DNA of 64,000 nt. Source: Streptomyces sp. NBC_00461 (GTDB lineage: Bacteria; Actinomycetota; Actinomycetes; Streptomycetales; Streptomycetaceae). This document shows positions 45,262-54,630 of this stretch, in pieces. Below the pieces are notes generated by a model, which saw only the letters and a list, made by a program, of their open reading frames with translations, made no database searches and was not told the origin of the DNA. Where the stretch lies: assembly GCF_036013935.1 (NCBI RefSeq), contig NZ_CP107902.1, forward strand, positions 8,341,001 to 8,405,000. Reading direction: 5' to 3'. Both the position numbers and the translations under genes were made by a program. The number at the start of each line of letters is the position of its first letter. Position 1 is the first letter of the stretch.

Positions 45262-46452
45262 ATGAAGGCTGTGACCTGGCAGGGAAAGCGGGACGTACAG
45301 GTGGAGGACATGCCCGATCCGAGGATCCAGGAGCCGACCGACGCGGTCATCCGCATCACCTCGACAGGCCTGTGCGGCTCCGATCTGCACCTGTACGAGG
45401 TGCTCACACCGTTCATGACACCGGGCGACATCCTCGGACACGAACCGATGGGCATCGTCGAGGAGGTCGGCGCCGGGGTCCCGGACCTCGCCGCGGGCGA
45501 CCGGGTCGTGGTGCCGTTCCAGATCGCCTGCGGCGACTGCTGGATGTGCCTGACCGGGCTGCCGACGCAGTGCGAGACGACCCAGGTGACCAGTGAGGGC
45601 ATGGGCGCCGCCCTGTTCGGCTACACCCGTCTGTACGGCGCGGTGCCGGGTGCCCAGGCCGAGTACCTGCGCGTGCCGCAGGCGCAGTTCGGCCCGATCA
45701 AGGTCCCGGACGGGCCGCCCGACGACCGTTTCGTGTACCTCTCCGACGTACTGCCCACCGCCTGGCAGGCGGTCGAGTACGCGAGCGTCCCGGAAGGCGG
45801 CAGCGTCGCCGTGCTCGGCCTCGGGCCGATCGGTGACATGGCCTGCCGGGTCGCCCAGGTGCGCGGCGCCGGACAGGTGTTCGGGGTGGACCTGGTGAGC
45901 GAACGGCTGCGCCGGGCGCACGGGCGCGGCGTAGAGACGTTTGACCTCAGGAGCTTCGACAACGAGAAGGAGCTGGTCACGGCCATCCGCGACCGGACCG
46001 ACGGCCGCGGCCCGGACGCCGTGATCGACGCCGTCGGCACCGAGGCACACGGCAGCGCGGCCGCACGCCTGGCCCAGCAGGCCTCGGCCATGCTGCCCCG
46101 GAAGATCGCCGGCCCGTTCGCCGAGCGCTTCAGCATCGACCGGCTCGCCGCCCTGCACACCGCCATCGAACTGGTGCGCCGGGGCGGCACCATCTCGCTC
46201 AGCGGCGTCTACGGCGGCACGGCCGATCCGCTGCCGCTGCTGACCCTGTTCGACAAGCAGATCCAGATCCGCATGGGCCAGGCCAACGTGCGCCGTTGGA
46301 GCGACGAGATCCTGCCGTACATCACGGACGAGGACCCGCTCGGCGTCGACGACTTCGCCACCCACCGGCTGCCCCTCACGGACGCGCCGCACGCGTACGA
46401 GATGTTCCAGCGCAAGCAGGACGGCGCGGTCAAGGTGCTGATGACGCCCTGA
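45262..46452 (+). CDS. Zinc-dependent alcohol/formaldehyde dehydrogenase-like enzyme
   Basis: A 396-residue medium-chain dehydrogenase. The catalytic zinc site is Cys in TGLCGSDLHLY plus His/Glu in GHEPMG. Part of a structural zinc site is in CGDCWMC. The Rossmann fold has VLGLGPIGDMACRV. The long form with VDAVGTEAHG is typical of glutathione-independent formaldehyde dehydrogenase-like enzymes. Substrate unknown. ATG 45262 follows GAGGGAGCCCG. It converges on ligC with one base between the stops. Confidence 0.88.
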   Translation: MKAVTWQGKRDVQVEDMPDPRIQEPTDAVIRITSTGLCGSDLHLYEVLTPFMTPGDILGHEPMGIVEEVGAGVPDLAAGDRVVVPFQIACGDCWMCLTGLPTQCETTQVTSEGMGAALFGYTRLYGAVPGAQAEYLRVPQAQFGPIKVPDGPPDDRFVYLSDVLPTAWQAVEYASVPEGGSVAVLGLGPIGDMACRVAQVRGAGQVFGVDLVSERLRRAHGRGVETFDLRSFDNEKELVTAIRDRTDGRGPDAVIDAVGTEAHGSAAARLAQQASAMLPRKIAGPFAERFSIDRLAALHTAIELVRRGGTISLSGVYGGTADPLPLLTLFDKQIQIRMGQANVRRWSDEILPYITDEDPLGVDDFATHRLPLTDAPHAYEMFQRKQDGAVKVLMTP

Positions 46453-46453
46453 G

Positions 46454-47524
46454 TCACGCGGGGGAGTTGAGGATCTCGTCCAGGTCGTAGCGCACCGGCT
46501 CTTCCAGCTGCGCATAGGTGCAGCTCTCGGGGGTCCGGTCCGGGCGCCAGCGGCGGAAGCGCGCCGTGTGCCGGAAACGAGCCCCGTTCTCCATGTGGTC
46601 GTACGCCACCTCGGCCACCCGCTCCGGCGTGAGCGGCACCCAGGACAGGTCCTTCTTGCCCGACCAGCGGCTGGGGGCGCCGGGCAGCCGGGCCGTCTCG
46701 TGTGCCGCCTCGTCGGACCAGGCGGCCCACGGGTGGCCCGAGGCGTCCTGAAGGCGCAGCGGCTCCAGCTCCTCCACCAGCTCCGCGCGCCGCTTCATCG
46801 CGAACGCGGCCGACACCCCCACGTGCTGCAGGGTGCCCCGGTCGTCGTAGAGGCCGAGCAGCAGTGAGCCCACGACCGGGCCGCTCTTGTGGAAGCGGTA
46901 GCCGGCGACGACGACGTCCGCCGTGCGCTCATGCTTGATCTTGAACATGGCGCGCTGGTCCTGGAGATAACGCAGGGTGAGCGGCTTGGCGATGACACCG
47001 TCCAGGCCCGCTCCCTCGTACTGCTCGAACCACTGCCGCGCCACGTCGATGTCGGTCGTCGCGGGCGCCACATGGACCGGGGCCGTGACGCCCTCCAGCG
47101 CCCTGACCAGGAGGCCGCGCCGGTCGGTCAGGGGCACGTCGAGCAGCGACTCGCTGTCCAGCGCGAGCAGGTCGAAGGCCACGAGCGACGCCGGGGTCTT
47201 CCCTGCGAGCATCCGCACCCGGGAGTCGGCCGGGTGGATGCGCTCGGTCAGCGCGTCGAAGTCCAGCCGCCCCTCCCGAGCGATCACGATCTCGCCGTCC
47301 AGCACGCAGCGCTCGGGCAGCCGCTCCTTCACCGCCGTCACCAGCTCAGGAAAGTACCTGGTCAGCGGCTTTCCCGTACGGCTGCCCAGCTCGACCTCGT
47401 CGCCGTCGCGGAAGACGATCGCCCGGAACCCGTCCCACTTCGCCTCGTACTGCATGTCCGGCGGGATCTTCGCCACCGACTTGGCGAGCATCGGCTTCAC
47501 GGGCGGCATCACCGGGAGATCCAT
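46454..47524 (-). CDS. ligC: ATP-dependent DNA ligase, LigC type
   Basis: A 356-residue ligase with only the adenylation and OB domains. The nucleotidyl-lysine motif is AKWDGFRA (29-36). Motif III-like LVAFDLLALD, motif IV LDGVIAKP and motif V MFKIKHERTADVVVAGYR are present. Such LigC ligases take part in NHEJ and base-excision repair in actinomycetes. ATG 47524 is divergent from the LigD-type polymerase gene across a 73-bp gap with a nested palindrome, so the two are probably co-regulated. No ku gene is in the window. Confidence 0.9.
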   Translation of the reverse strand: MDLPVMPPVKPMLAKSVAKIPPDMQYEAKWDGFRAIVFRDGDEVELGSRTGKPLTRYFPELVTAVKERLPERCVLDGEIVIAREGRLDFDALTERIHPADSRVRMLAGKTPASLVAFDLLALDSESLLDVPLTDRRGLLVRALEGVTAPVHVAPATTDIDVARQWFEQYEGAGLDGVIAKPLTLRYLQDQRAMFKIKHERTADVVVAGYRFHKSGPVVGSLLLGLYDDRGTLQHVGVSAAFAMKRRAELVEELEPLRLQDASGHPWAAWSDEAAHETARLPGAPSRWSGKKDLSWVPLTPERVAEVAYDHMENGARFRHTARFRRWRPDRTPESCTYAQLEEPVRYDLDEILNSPA

Positions 47525-47536
47525 GCCTAGATTGTG

Positions 47537-47569
47537 CTCGCATACGCGATGAATCGCCCGGTATGCGAG
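47537..47569. promoter_or_regulatory. Nested palindrome between ligC and the LigD-type polymerase gene
   Basis: CTCGCATAC (47537-47545) and GTATGCGAG (47561-47569) are exact inverted 9-bp arms. Inside them GCGAT-GA-ATCGC is a second inverted repeat. The element fills the middle of the 73-bp divergent promoter gap and is a strong candidate for a shared operator. Confidence 0.7.
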
Positions 47570-47597
47570 GTGTACGAGGTGCGCCTACCGTGGCCGC

Positions 47598-48677
47598 ATG
47601 GGCGAAGCGGTGGAACTGGAGGCGGGCGGCCGCACCGTCCGGCTGTCCAGCCCGGACAAGATCTTCTTCCCCGAGCGCGGTTTCACCAAGCTGGACCTCG
47701 CCCGGTACTACGTCGCCGTGGGCCCCGGCATCCTGCGCGCCCTGCGCGACCGGCCCACCACCCTGGAGCGCTACCCGGACGGCGTGACGGGTGAGAACTT
47801 CTTCCAGAAGCGGGCGCCCAAGAACATGCCCGACTGGATCCCGACCGCCCACATCACCTTCCCCAGCGGTCGCAGCGCGGACGAGATGTGCCCCACCGAG
47901 GAGGCCGCCGTCGTGTGGGCCGCCCAGTACGGCACCCTCACCTTCCACCCCTGGCCGGTGCGGCGCGCCGACGTCGACCGCCCCGACGAACTCCGCATCG
48001 ACCTCGACCCACAGCCCGGCACCGACTTCGACGACGCCGTCCGCGCCGCCCACGAACTGCGCGCCGTCCTCGACGAGTTCGGCGGCCTGCGCGGTTTCCC
48101 CAAGACCTCCGGCGGCCGCGGCCTGCACGTCTTCGTGCCCATCGAGCCGCGCTGGACCTTCACCCAGGTCCGGCGCGCCGCCATCGCGGTGGGCAGGGAA
48201 CTGGAGCGGCGGATGCCGGAGCAGGTGACCATCAAGTGGTGGAAGGAGGAGCGGGGCGAGCGCATCTTCGTCGACTACAACCAGACGGCCAGGGACCGCA
48301 CCATCGCCTCCGCCTACTCCGTACGCCCCCGCCCGCACGCCCCCGTCTCGGCGCCGCTGCGCTGGGACGAGGTCGGGGTCGCCCATCCGCAGGACTTCGA
48401 CATCGCGACCATGCCCGCGCGCTTCGCCGAACTCGGCGACGTGCACGCGGACATGGACGAGCACCGGTTCTCACTGGAGGATCTGCTCGAACTCGCCCGC
48501 CGCGACGAGCGCGATCACGGGCTGGGCGATCTGCCCTACCCGCCGGAGTACCCGAAGATGCCGGGCGAGCCGAAGCGGGTGCAGCCGAGCAAGGCGAAGA
48601 AGGCCTCCCCGAAGAAGGCCTCCGCGAAGGAGGCGCCCCCGGCCGAGGCGCCTCCGTCGGGACCTACAGCTCCTTGA
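47598..48677 (+). CDS. LigD-type DNA repair polymerase (primase-polymerase domain)
   Basis: A 359-residue stand-alone PolDom protein. SSPDKIFFPERGFTKLDLARYY opens the family. Catalytic acidic pair is in LRIDLDPQPG (about 134-143). SGGRGLHVFVPI and IFVDYNQTARDRTIASAYSVRP complete the active site. It adds nucleotides (often ribo) at broken ends in NHEJ. The C-terminal 30 residues are a Lys/Ala/Pro-rich tail (SKAKKASPKKASAKEAP), possibly DNA-binding. The ligase and nuclease domains of full LigD are missing, as is usual in Streptomyces. Its end overlaps the DUF1080 gene's by 14 bases. Confidence 0.9.
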   Translation: MGEAVELEAGGRTVRLSSPDKIFFPERGFTKLDLARYYVAVGPGILRALRDRPTTLERYPDGVTGENFFQKRAPKNMPDWIPTAHITFPSGRSADEMCPTEEAAVVWAAQYGTLTFHPWPVRRADVDRPDELRIDLDPQPGTDFDDAVRAAHELRAVLDEFGGLRGFPKTSGGRGLHVFVPIEPRWTFTQVRRAAIAVGRELERRMPEQVTIKWWKEERGERIFVDYNQTARDRTIASAYSVRPRPHAPVSAPLRWDEVGVAHPQDFDIATMPARFAELGDVHADMDEHRFSLEDLLELARRDERDHGLGDLPYPPEYPKMPGEPKRVQPSKAKKASPKKASAKEAPPAEAPPSGPTAP

Positions 48678-50880
48678 TCCGGATGTCCCGGTAGGAGATC
48701 ACGTCCGTCGTGCTGTGCACCTGCAGTCCGATGTAGCCGGAGGCGAACCGCCGCCCGTCCGTGCCCGGGTCGTCCGAGCGCGGCGGAGAGAAGTCCTGGC
48801 CGCCGGTGTTGTCGAACTCGTTGATCAGCACGCCGTCGCGGTAGACCGAGTAGTGCTGGTCGACCACGCGGATCTCGTAGTCGTTCCAGGTGCCCTTCTG
48901 GGTCACGCCCGCACCGGCGAGCCCGACCCGGTCGAAGCCGTAGACCGAGCCCGTCTTGTACATGTCGCCGTCGGGCCGGTCGAGCACCTGGACCTCGTGC
49001 CCGTACTTGATGGCCGCCCACTCCGGCCGTGACTCCTCCGGATGGTCGTGGATCCAGGGGAAGCGGACGAGCACGCCCGAGTTGGCGTTGCCCGTGCCCG
49101 GAGCGTCGTCCCGCCACTGGAGGCGGAGGGAGAAGTCCCCGTACTTGCGCTGCGGGAACCACAGCATGCCCAGGCCGTCCGTGGCGGTGCCGCTGGTGAT
49201 CGAACCGTCGGCGTTGAGGCCGAACGAACCGCCTCCCACCTGCTCCCACTTGGCGAAGGAGGCCGCGCTCCCGTCGAGGATCGGGCGGTAGCCGTCGGTC
49301 TGGCCGGGCTTGCCGATCCCGGACTGTCGGGCCGCCTTCCGGACGGCGTCGTACTCGCGCCGGTCTACGACCCCTTCCCTGACCAGCTTGTCGAGGACCG
49401 TCTTCACGTGCTTGAGGAACAGCGCGTTCGACGTCCACTCCTTCTCGTCCTCGATCAACTCGTTGATCCGGCACCGGTTGTCGGTCACCCGGTTCGGCAC
49501 ACCCGAGTCGACCGTGCCCACGAAGACCGTCAACCGCTCGTCGTGCTCCGGGCAGTTGGGTGCCGGGACCCCGCCGCCGGGCACGACCGTGAAGCTCACC
49601 GTGAGCGCCGCCGACGTGTTCCCGGCCTTGTCGCCGGCCCGGTAGGCGACGCTGTGGGTACCGGCCCGGTCGACGACCACGGGCGCGCTGTAGGCCAGGT
49701 AGGGCCCGCCGTCGAGCGAGTACTCGACGCCTGCGACGCCCGAACCGCCCTCGTCCGTGGCGCTCACCGTCACCTTGGCGCTGCCCACGTACGCCCCGTC
49801 GGAGTTGCGAGTGCCGCCGACGGTCGCACCGGTCACCGGCGGGGTCGTGTCCTGCGCGGGAGCCGCGACCACCGTGAACTCGACGCTCTTCTCGGCCGAC
49901 ACGTTGCCCGCCTTGTCGGTGGCGCGGTAGCGCACGGCGTGTGTGCCGGGCTGGTGCACCATCACGGGCATGGTGTACGGCTGCCAGGAGCCGGAGCCGA
50001 CCGCGTACTCGATCGTGTTGACGCCGGACCCGGTGTCGGAGGCGGACACGGTGACGGTGGCCATGTCGACATACGCCCCGTCGGCGTTGCGCTCACCGCT
50101 GACCGTCGCCGAGGTCTGCGGCGCTGTGGTGTCGTCGGTCGGTGGTGCGACGACCGTGAACTCGGCGCTCTTCTCGGCGGACACGTTGCCCGCCTTGTCG
50201 AGGGCCCGGTAGCGGACCTTGTGGCTCCCGACCTGATCGACGACGACCGGGGCGGTGTACGGCTGCCAGGCACCCGTGTCCCCGATCGCGTACTCGATCC
50301 GGTCGACGCCGGAGCCGCCCGCCTCGTCGGTCGCGGTGATCGCCACGCTCGCCGACCCTACGTACTCGCCCTGCGCGTTGCGCGTGCCGGTCACCTGGGC
50401 TGTCGTCCCGGGGGCTGTGGTGTCCTCGCCGCCGCCCCCGGTCACCACCAGGATGCCCTGCATCTGCCCGTGACCGGGGATGGTGCAGTGGTAGAAGTAG
50501 CGGCCCGGGGTGAGCGTGACCTCGGCGGTGTGGCGGCCGCCCTGGTCGTCGTTCGGGTTGGCGAGGATGTTGAGCCGGACGTCGTTGTTGTACTCCGGGT
50601 CCGACGTCTCGAACGTCAACGTGTGCGGCATTCCGGTGGTGTTGCCGGTCGCCGCGCTGTTCTCGAAGACGATGGTCGCCGTACCCGCGACCGCCGTCGT
50701 CGGCGCCGAGACGTACTGGGTGATGCCGTCGCCCGCGGTCCAGGTGAGCACCTGAGCGGCAGCGGCGGCGGGGGCCGTCCGTTCGGGCTGTGCGCCGGCG
50801 GTCGTCCGGAGCCCCAGCATCATGAGCAGGCCGGCCAACAGGGCTGTCAGGGCTCTTCGCTGCCGCGTCACCGGCCTCAT
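48664..50880 (-). CDS. Secreted cupredoxin / Ig-like repeats / DUF1080 protein
   Basis: A 738-residue exported protein. A signal peptide (ALTALLAGLLMMLGLRTTAG) precedes a plastocyanin-like cupredoxin (about 40-130) with copper ligands in FYHCTIPGHGQMQG and an upstream His in MPHTLTF. Three OmpL47/Ig-like repeats follow (each GTRNAQGEYVGSA.., SGVDRIEYA, HKVRYRALDKAGNVSAE). A Cys-containing spacer leads to a C-terminal DUF1080 (3-keto-disaccharide hydrolase-type) lectin fold. It likely acts on extracellular sugars. ATG 50880 follows GGAGG and overlaps the upstream stop as ATGA. Confidence 0.85.
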   Translation of the reverse strand: MRPVTRQRRALTALLAGLLMMLGLRTTAGAQPERTAPAAAAAQVLTWTAGDGITQYVSAPTTAVAGTATIVFENSAATGNTTGMPHTLTFETSDPEYNNDVRLNILANPNDDQGGRHTAEVTLTPGRYFYHCTIPGHGQMQGILVVTGGGGEDTTAPGTTAQVTGTRNAQGEYVGSASVAITATDEAGGSGVDRIEYAIGDTGAWQPYTAPVVVDQVGSHKVRYRALDKAGNVSAEKSAEFTVVAPPTDDTTAPQTSATVSGERNADGAYVDMATVTVSASDTGSGVNTIEYAVGSGSWQPYTMPVMVHQPGTHAVRYRATDKAGNVSAEKSVEFTVVAAPAQDTTPPVTGATVGGTRNSDGAYVGSAKVTVSATDEGGSGVAGVEYSLDGGPYLAYSAPVVVDRAGTHSVAYRAGDKAGNTSAALTVSFTVVPGGGVPAPNCPEHDERLTVFVGTVDSGVPNRVTDNRCRINELIEDEKEWTSNALFLKHVKTVLDKLVREGVVDRREYDAVRKAARQSGIGKPGQTDGYRPILDGSAASFAKWEQVGGGSFGLNADGSITSGTATDGLGMLWFPQRKYGDFSLRLQWRDDAPGTGNANSGVLVRFPWIHDHPEESRPEWAAIKYGHEVQVLDRPDGDMYKTGSVYGFDRVGLAGAGVTQKGTWNDYEIRVVDQHYSVYRDGVLINEFDNTGGQDFSPPRSDDPGTDGRRFASGYIGLQVHSTTDVISYRDIRIKEL

Positions 50881-53375
50881 GACCGGCCTCCTCTCGCCAG
50901 CTGACCTGCGGCCGGAGTGGGCCCGCCGCCCGTGTAAGTGACCCGCCACAGCGCCGACTTGGAGTCCGAGGTGAAGAAGCCGCGCCCGTAGTCGAGGACG
51001 TACAGCGCCCCGTCCGGACCGAACTTCCAGTCCATGAGGTTCTTGATCCCGTCGTTGCCGATCGGCACGATCTTCTTCAACGACTCCGAGTGCACCGGCA
51101 GACCGCCCTCGCCCTGCGTCCTCGGATCGGTCACGACCGCGTTGCGCGGCTGGTCGGCGTCGTAGAAGTCACCGACGAACCACTTGCCGTCCCAGTACGA
51201 GGGCCACTTGGCCGAGCTGGTACTCGCCGCGTCGTAGCGATAGACCGGTCCGTTCATGGCCGCCTGGCCGCCGCCCTTGAGCCACGGCAGCAGATAGGTG
51301 GCCTCGTCCTGTTTGTAGGAGGGGACACCGTTCGCGTCGCGCGGATAGTCCGGGGCGCCGCCCTGGGGCGAGTACCAGATGTTGTTGCCGGTGACCGGGG
51401 GGAGCTGGACGAGGCCGTCGTTGTTCGGCGACTCGTTCCTCGGGTGGTCGCAGTCGTACCAGCCGAGCGGCTTCGACGGGTCCGGCAGATTACGGTCCCG
51501 GTAGGGCTGCTTGTTGCCCATGCAGTACGGCCAGCCCCGGTTGCCCGCCTTGGTGATGACGGCGAACGTGTCGTACTTGGCCGGCCCCCAGGTCGTCGAC
51601 GGCGCGCCCGCGTCCGGACCGACCCAGCCCGCGTAGAGGGCGTCCGTCTGCTTGTCGACGAAGATGCGGGCGGGGTTCCTGACCCCCATCACATAGATCT
51701 CGCCGCGCGTCTTGCCGCCGCCCTCGTCGGTCTCCCTGCCGGTGAAGAGGTTGCCCGCGGGGAGGGTGTACGTCCCGTCGGGCTCCGGGTGGATGCGCAG
51801 GATCTTGCCGTTGAGGTTGTGGGTGTTGCCGGCCGTGCGGCGCGCGTCGGCGAAGGACACGCCCTTGTAGCTGGGCTGCGGGTTGTTGCCGGAGTAACCG
51901 TCGCTGAAACCACTGGAGTTGTTGTCACCGGTCGCGATGTACAGGTTGCCCTTGGAGTCCCAGGTCATCCCGCCGCCCGCGTGACAGCAACTGTGCACCT
52001 GCACCGGCCACTTGAGCAGCACCTTCTCGCTGCCCAGGTCCAGCCTGTTGGTGGCGAGGTCCAGTGTGAAGCGGGAGACGCGCCGCTCGGCGGTCTGTGT
52101 GTCGCGGTTCAGCTGCGAGTGGGGCGTGTAGTGCAGATACACCCAGCCGTTCTGCTCGAAGCCCGGGTCGAGCTCGATGCCGAGCAGACCCTCCTCGACC
52201 TTGGTCAGCTCGTCGCCGCCGCCCTTGTTGCCGAAGACGGTCAACTCGCCTGCCAGGGTCACCTTCTTGGTCTTCGGATCGTAGACATGGACCTGTCCCT
52301 TGCCCTTGCCGACGTCCGGGTTGTTCCAGTCGGTGATCACGGGCTGGGAGGAGTCGGCGCCGCCGCGCCCGATGTAGAGCACGCGTCCGTCGGGCGCGGT
52401 GACCAGGCCGTGCGGCTCACCGATCTGGTCGCTGAGGCCGGGCCGGTTGGGCTGGGTGAGGCGCTCCGCCTTGTAGTTGGCGTTGATCGTGGCCTTGCAG
52501 TCGGCCTGCACCAGCCGGGTCGTCCACAGCAGCGCACCGCGCAGATGGTCACGGAAGTCCGTCTCGTCGTACGACGCCACCGTGCCGCCCATGCCCGTGT
52601 AGAAGGAGCGCCCGCCGTCATAATCACGGCACCAACTGACCGGATGGTCCCAGCCGTTGGCGCTCGCACCCGGCTTGTACGTCGACTCGCGCACCCGCGC
52701 CACGGTGTGCACGTCGCCGGACGGGTTCTTCACCCAGTTCGGCCACAGATCGGGGCGCTTCCATTGCAGCGGCAGGTCCTTGGTCGCCGGATGCTGCCGG
52801 TCGCCGACCTCGACGACCGCCCGCTGCACGGCGGTTGGACTGGAAGCGGCCGGCCTGGCGCCGACCAGACCGGTGAACCAGTCGGAGTACGGCTCCGCGC
52901 GCGCCGCGTCGTGGACACCGACGAACCCGCCGCCCGCCTCCATGTACGCCTCGAGTCCCGCCTCCTGCTCCGGGTCGAGGATGTCCCCGCCGCCGGTCAG
53001 GAACACGATGGCGTTGTAACGGCCCAGCCTGGTCCCGTCGGTGAAGACCTCGGCGTCGTCTGTTGCCTCGGTGCTGAACCGCTGGTCCGCGAGCCCCGAC
53101 AGGCCGATCTTCTCGATCGCCTCGATTCCGGCGTTCACGACCGGTGACTCGTCCCCGGCCGCCGCGGAACCGTAGAAGACCAGCACCCGTACCTGCGCGC
53201 CGCCCGGAGGCGACGTGACGGACATCGTTGTCGCGGACGGCTCGGGCGCCGGGCGCGCGTTCGCGACGGGGCCCGACAGCAGCCCGGCGCCGAGGACCCC
53301 GGCCGTCACGGTGGCCGCCCAGGCCCGTCTTCTCGTGTGTCTCGTACTTCCTGCGCTCAACCCTCGTAAGTGCAT
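50877..53375 (-). CDS. Secreted ThuA / PQQ-type sugar dehydrogenase fusion
   Basis: An 832-residue exported protein. Signal peptide (WAATVTAGVLGAGLLSGPVA) ends near 42. A ThuA trehalose-utilisation-type glutaminase-like domain spans about 60-285 (LVFYGSAA, FLTGGGDILDPEQEAGLEAYMEAG, GVHDA, DHPVSWC). A six-bladed glucose/sorbosone dehydrogenase propeller fills 300-825 (EPHGLVTAPDGRVLYIGRGG, GLLGIELDPGF, TWDSKGNLYIATGDN, GEIYVMGVRNP, WKFGPDGALYVLDYG). It probably oxidises a sugar with PQQ, passing electrons to the cupredoxin protein downstream. ATG 53375 follows GAGGAGG. Confidence 0.88.
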   Translation of the reverse strand: MHLRGLSAGSTRHTRRRAWAATVTAGVLGAGLLSGPVANARPAPEPSATTMSVTSPPGGAQVRVLVFYGSAAAGDESPVVNAGIEAIEKIGLSGLADQRFSTEATDDAEVFTDGTRLGRYNAIVFLTGGGDILDPEQEAGLEAYMEAGGGFVGVHDAARAEPYSDWFTGLVGARPAASSPTAVQRAVVEVGDRQHPATKDLPLQWKRPDLWPNWVKNPSGDVHTVARVRESTYKPGASANGWDHPVSWCRDYDGGRSFYTGMGGTVASYDETDFRDHLRGALLWTTRLVQADCKATINANYKAERLTQPNRPGLSDQIGEPHGLVTAPDGRVLYIGRGGADSSQPVITDWNNPDVGKGKGQVHVYDPKTKKVTLAGELTVFGNKGGGDELTKVEEGLLGIELDPGFEQNGWVYLHYTPHSQLNRDTQTAERRVSRFTLDLATNRLDLGSEKVLLKWPVQVHSCCHAGGGMTWDSKGNLYIATGDNNSSGFSDGYSGNNPQPSYKGVSFADARRTAGNTHNLNGKILRIHPEPDGTYTLPAGNLFTGRETDEGGGKTRGEIYVMGVRNPARIFVDKQTDALYAGWVGPDAGAPSTTWGPAKYDTFAVITKAGNRGWPYCMGNKQPYRDRNLPDPSKPLGWYDCDHPRNESPNNDGLVQLPPVTGNNIWYSPQGGAPDYPRDANGVPSYKQDEATYLLPWLKGGGQAAMNGPVYRYDAASTSSAKWPSYWDGKWFVGDFYDADQPRNAVVTDPRTQGEGGLPVHSESLKKIVPIGNDGIKNLMDWKFGPDGALYVLDYGRGFFTSDSKSALWRVTYTGGGPTPAAGQLARGGRS

Positions 53376-53569
53376 GGGCACCTCCTCGGTCACAGCAACA
53401 ACGCCAAGGAAGCTAGACCCCTTTGCATGACTCGCCAATACCTATGACCGCAGTGGCACGAACTTTGTCCCCGGTGTGGATAAACGGCTCGGCGGCCGGT
53501 ACCGTCTCACAGGTTCATCACAGGTACGTCTCCGCACATCCCGTAACGACGTGGGGAGTTGGGTTCCGC
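53376..53569. promoter_or_regulatory. Divergent promoter gap between the ThuA operon and the laccase gene
   Basis: This 194-bp gap has no gene and holds promoters for both directions. GC falls around 53420-53480, which includes TATGACC and GTGTGGATAAACG. I see no clear palindrome. Confidence 0.4.
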
Positions 53570-54535
53570 ATGGACAGACCAGGCTTCGATCGGCGGCGTG
53601 TGCTGCTGGGAGGTGCGGCCGTCGCGACATCGTTGTCGCTGGCCTCCGAGGCCGCCGGCGCCCCCGTGCCGGCCAGGACCGCACCGGCCGGGGGAGAGGT
53701 CAAGCGCATCAGGCTGTATGCCGAGAAGCTCGCCGACGGGCAGCTGGGCTACGGCTTCGAGAAGGGCAGGGCATCGATCCCCGGCCCACTCATCGAACTC
53801 AACGAGGGCGACACCCTCCATATCGAGTTCGAGAACACCACGGACGTGGCCGCCAGCCTGCACGTCCACGGTCTGGACTACGAAGTCTCCAGCGACGGAA
53901 CGAAGTTGAACAAGAGCGACGTCGAACCCGGCGGCACCCGCACCTACACCTGGCGCACCCACACCCCCGGCCGCCGCTCCGACGGCACCTGGCGGGCGGG
54001 CAGTGCGGGCTACTGGCACTACCACGACCATGTCGTCGGCACCGAACACGGCACCGGCGGCATCCGCAAGGGCCTCTACGGCCCCGTGATCGTCCGGCGC
54101 AAGGGAGACGTCCTGCCGGACCGCACGTACACGATCGTCTTCAACGACATGACGATCAACAACCGGCCGCCGCACACCGGACCCGACTTCGAGGCCACGG
54201 TGGGCGACCGGATCGAGTTCGTGATGATCACGCACGGCGAGTACTACCACACGTTCCATCTGCACGGACATCGCTGGGCCGACAACCGCACCGGCATGCT
54301 CACGGGCCCGGACGACCCGAGCCAGGTCATCGACAACAAGATCGTGGGTCCGGCCGACTCCTTCGGCTTCCAGGTGCTCGCGGGGGAGGGCGTCGGGGCG
54401 GGCGCGTGGATGTACCACTGCCATGTCCAGAGCCACTCCGACATGGGGATGGTCGGGCTGTTCCTGGTGAAGAAGCCGGACGGCACGATTCCGGGATACG
54501 AGCCCCACGAGCACGGGGCGGCGCACCGGCACTGA
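53570..54535 (+). CDS. Two-domain small laccase (multicopper oxidase)
   Basis: A 321-residue multicopper oxidase of the two-domain type. A Tat-like signal ([18 protein letters not shown]) is followed by two cupredoxin domains. All copper motifs are visible: [27 protein letters not shown], and the combined T1/T3 site [12 protein letters not shown] with the axial Met. It matches the SLAC/EpoA laccases that form trimers, oxidising phenols outside the cell. ATG 53570 was chosen. Divergent from the copper-containing sugar-oxidising pair, which suggests a shared role in lignocellulose or phenol chemistry. Confidence 0.92.
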   Translation: MDRPGFDRRRVLLGGAAVATSLSLASEAAGAPVPARTAPAGGEVKRIRLYAEKLADGQLGYGFEKGRASIPGPLIELNEGDTLHIEFENTTDVAASLHVHGLDYEVSSDGTKLNKSDVEPGGTRTYTWRTHTPGRRSDGTWRAGSAGYWHYHDHVVGTEHGTGGIRKGLYGPVIVRRKGDVLPDRTYTIVFNDMTINNRPPHTGPDFEATVGDRIEFVMITHGEYYHTFHLHGHRWADNRTGMLTGPDDPSQVIDNKIVGPADSFGFQVLAGEGVGAGAWMYHCHVQSHSDMGMVGLFLVKKPDGTIPGYEPHEHGAAHRH

Positions 54536-54562
54536 CGGGCTCCGGCGGCCGCCCGCCGGGCC

Positions 54563-54574
54563 GAGAGCGCTCTC
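54563..54574. promoter_or_regulatory. LacI-type operator palindrome
   Basis: GAGAGCGCTCTC is a perfect 12-bp palindrome with the central CGCT/AGCG core used by LacI-family regulators, 57 bases upstream of the LacI gene. It suggests autoregulation. Confidence 0.6.
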
Positions 54575-54630
54575 ACCTCCTCGCCCACGCGGAGCTATCC
54601 TGATCCGCAGCCGCCGAGGAGGAGCCCGAA

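Noticed and set aside
49042..53147. Two long plus-strand frames opposite the secreted enzyme pair
   Set aside because: No domains and strongly biased composition; the minus-strand genes have signal peptides and ribosome sites.
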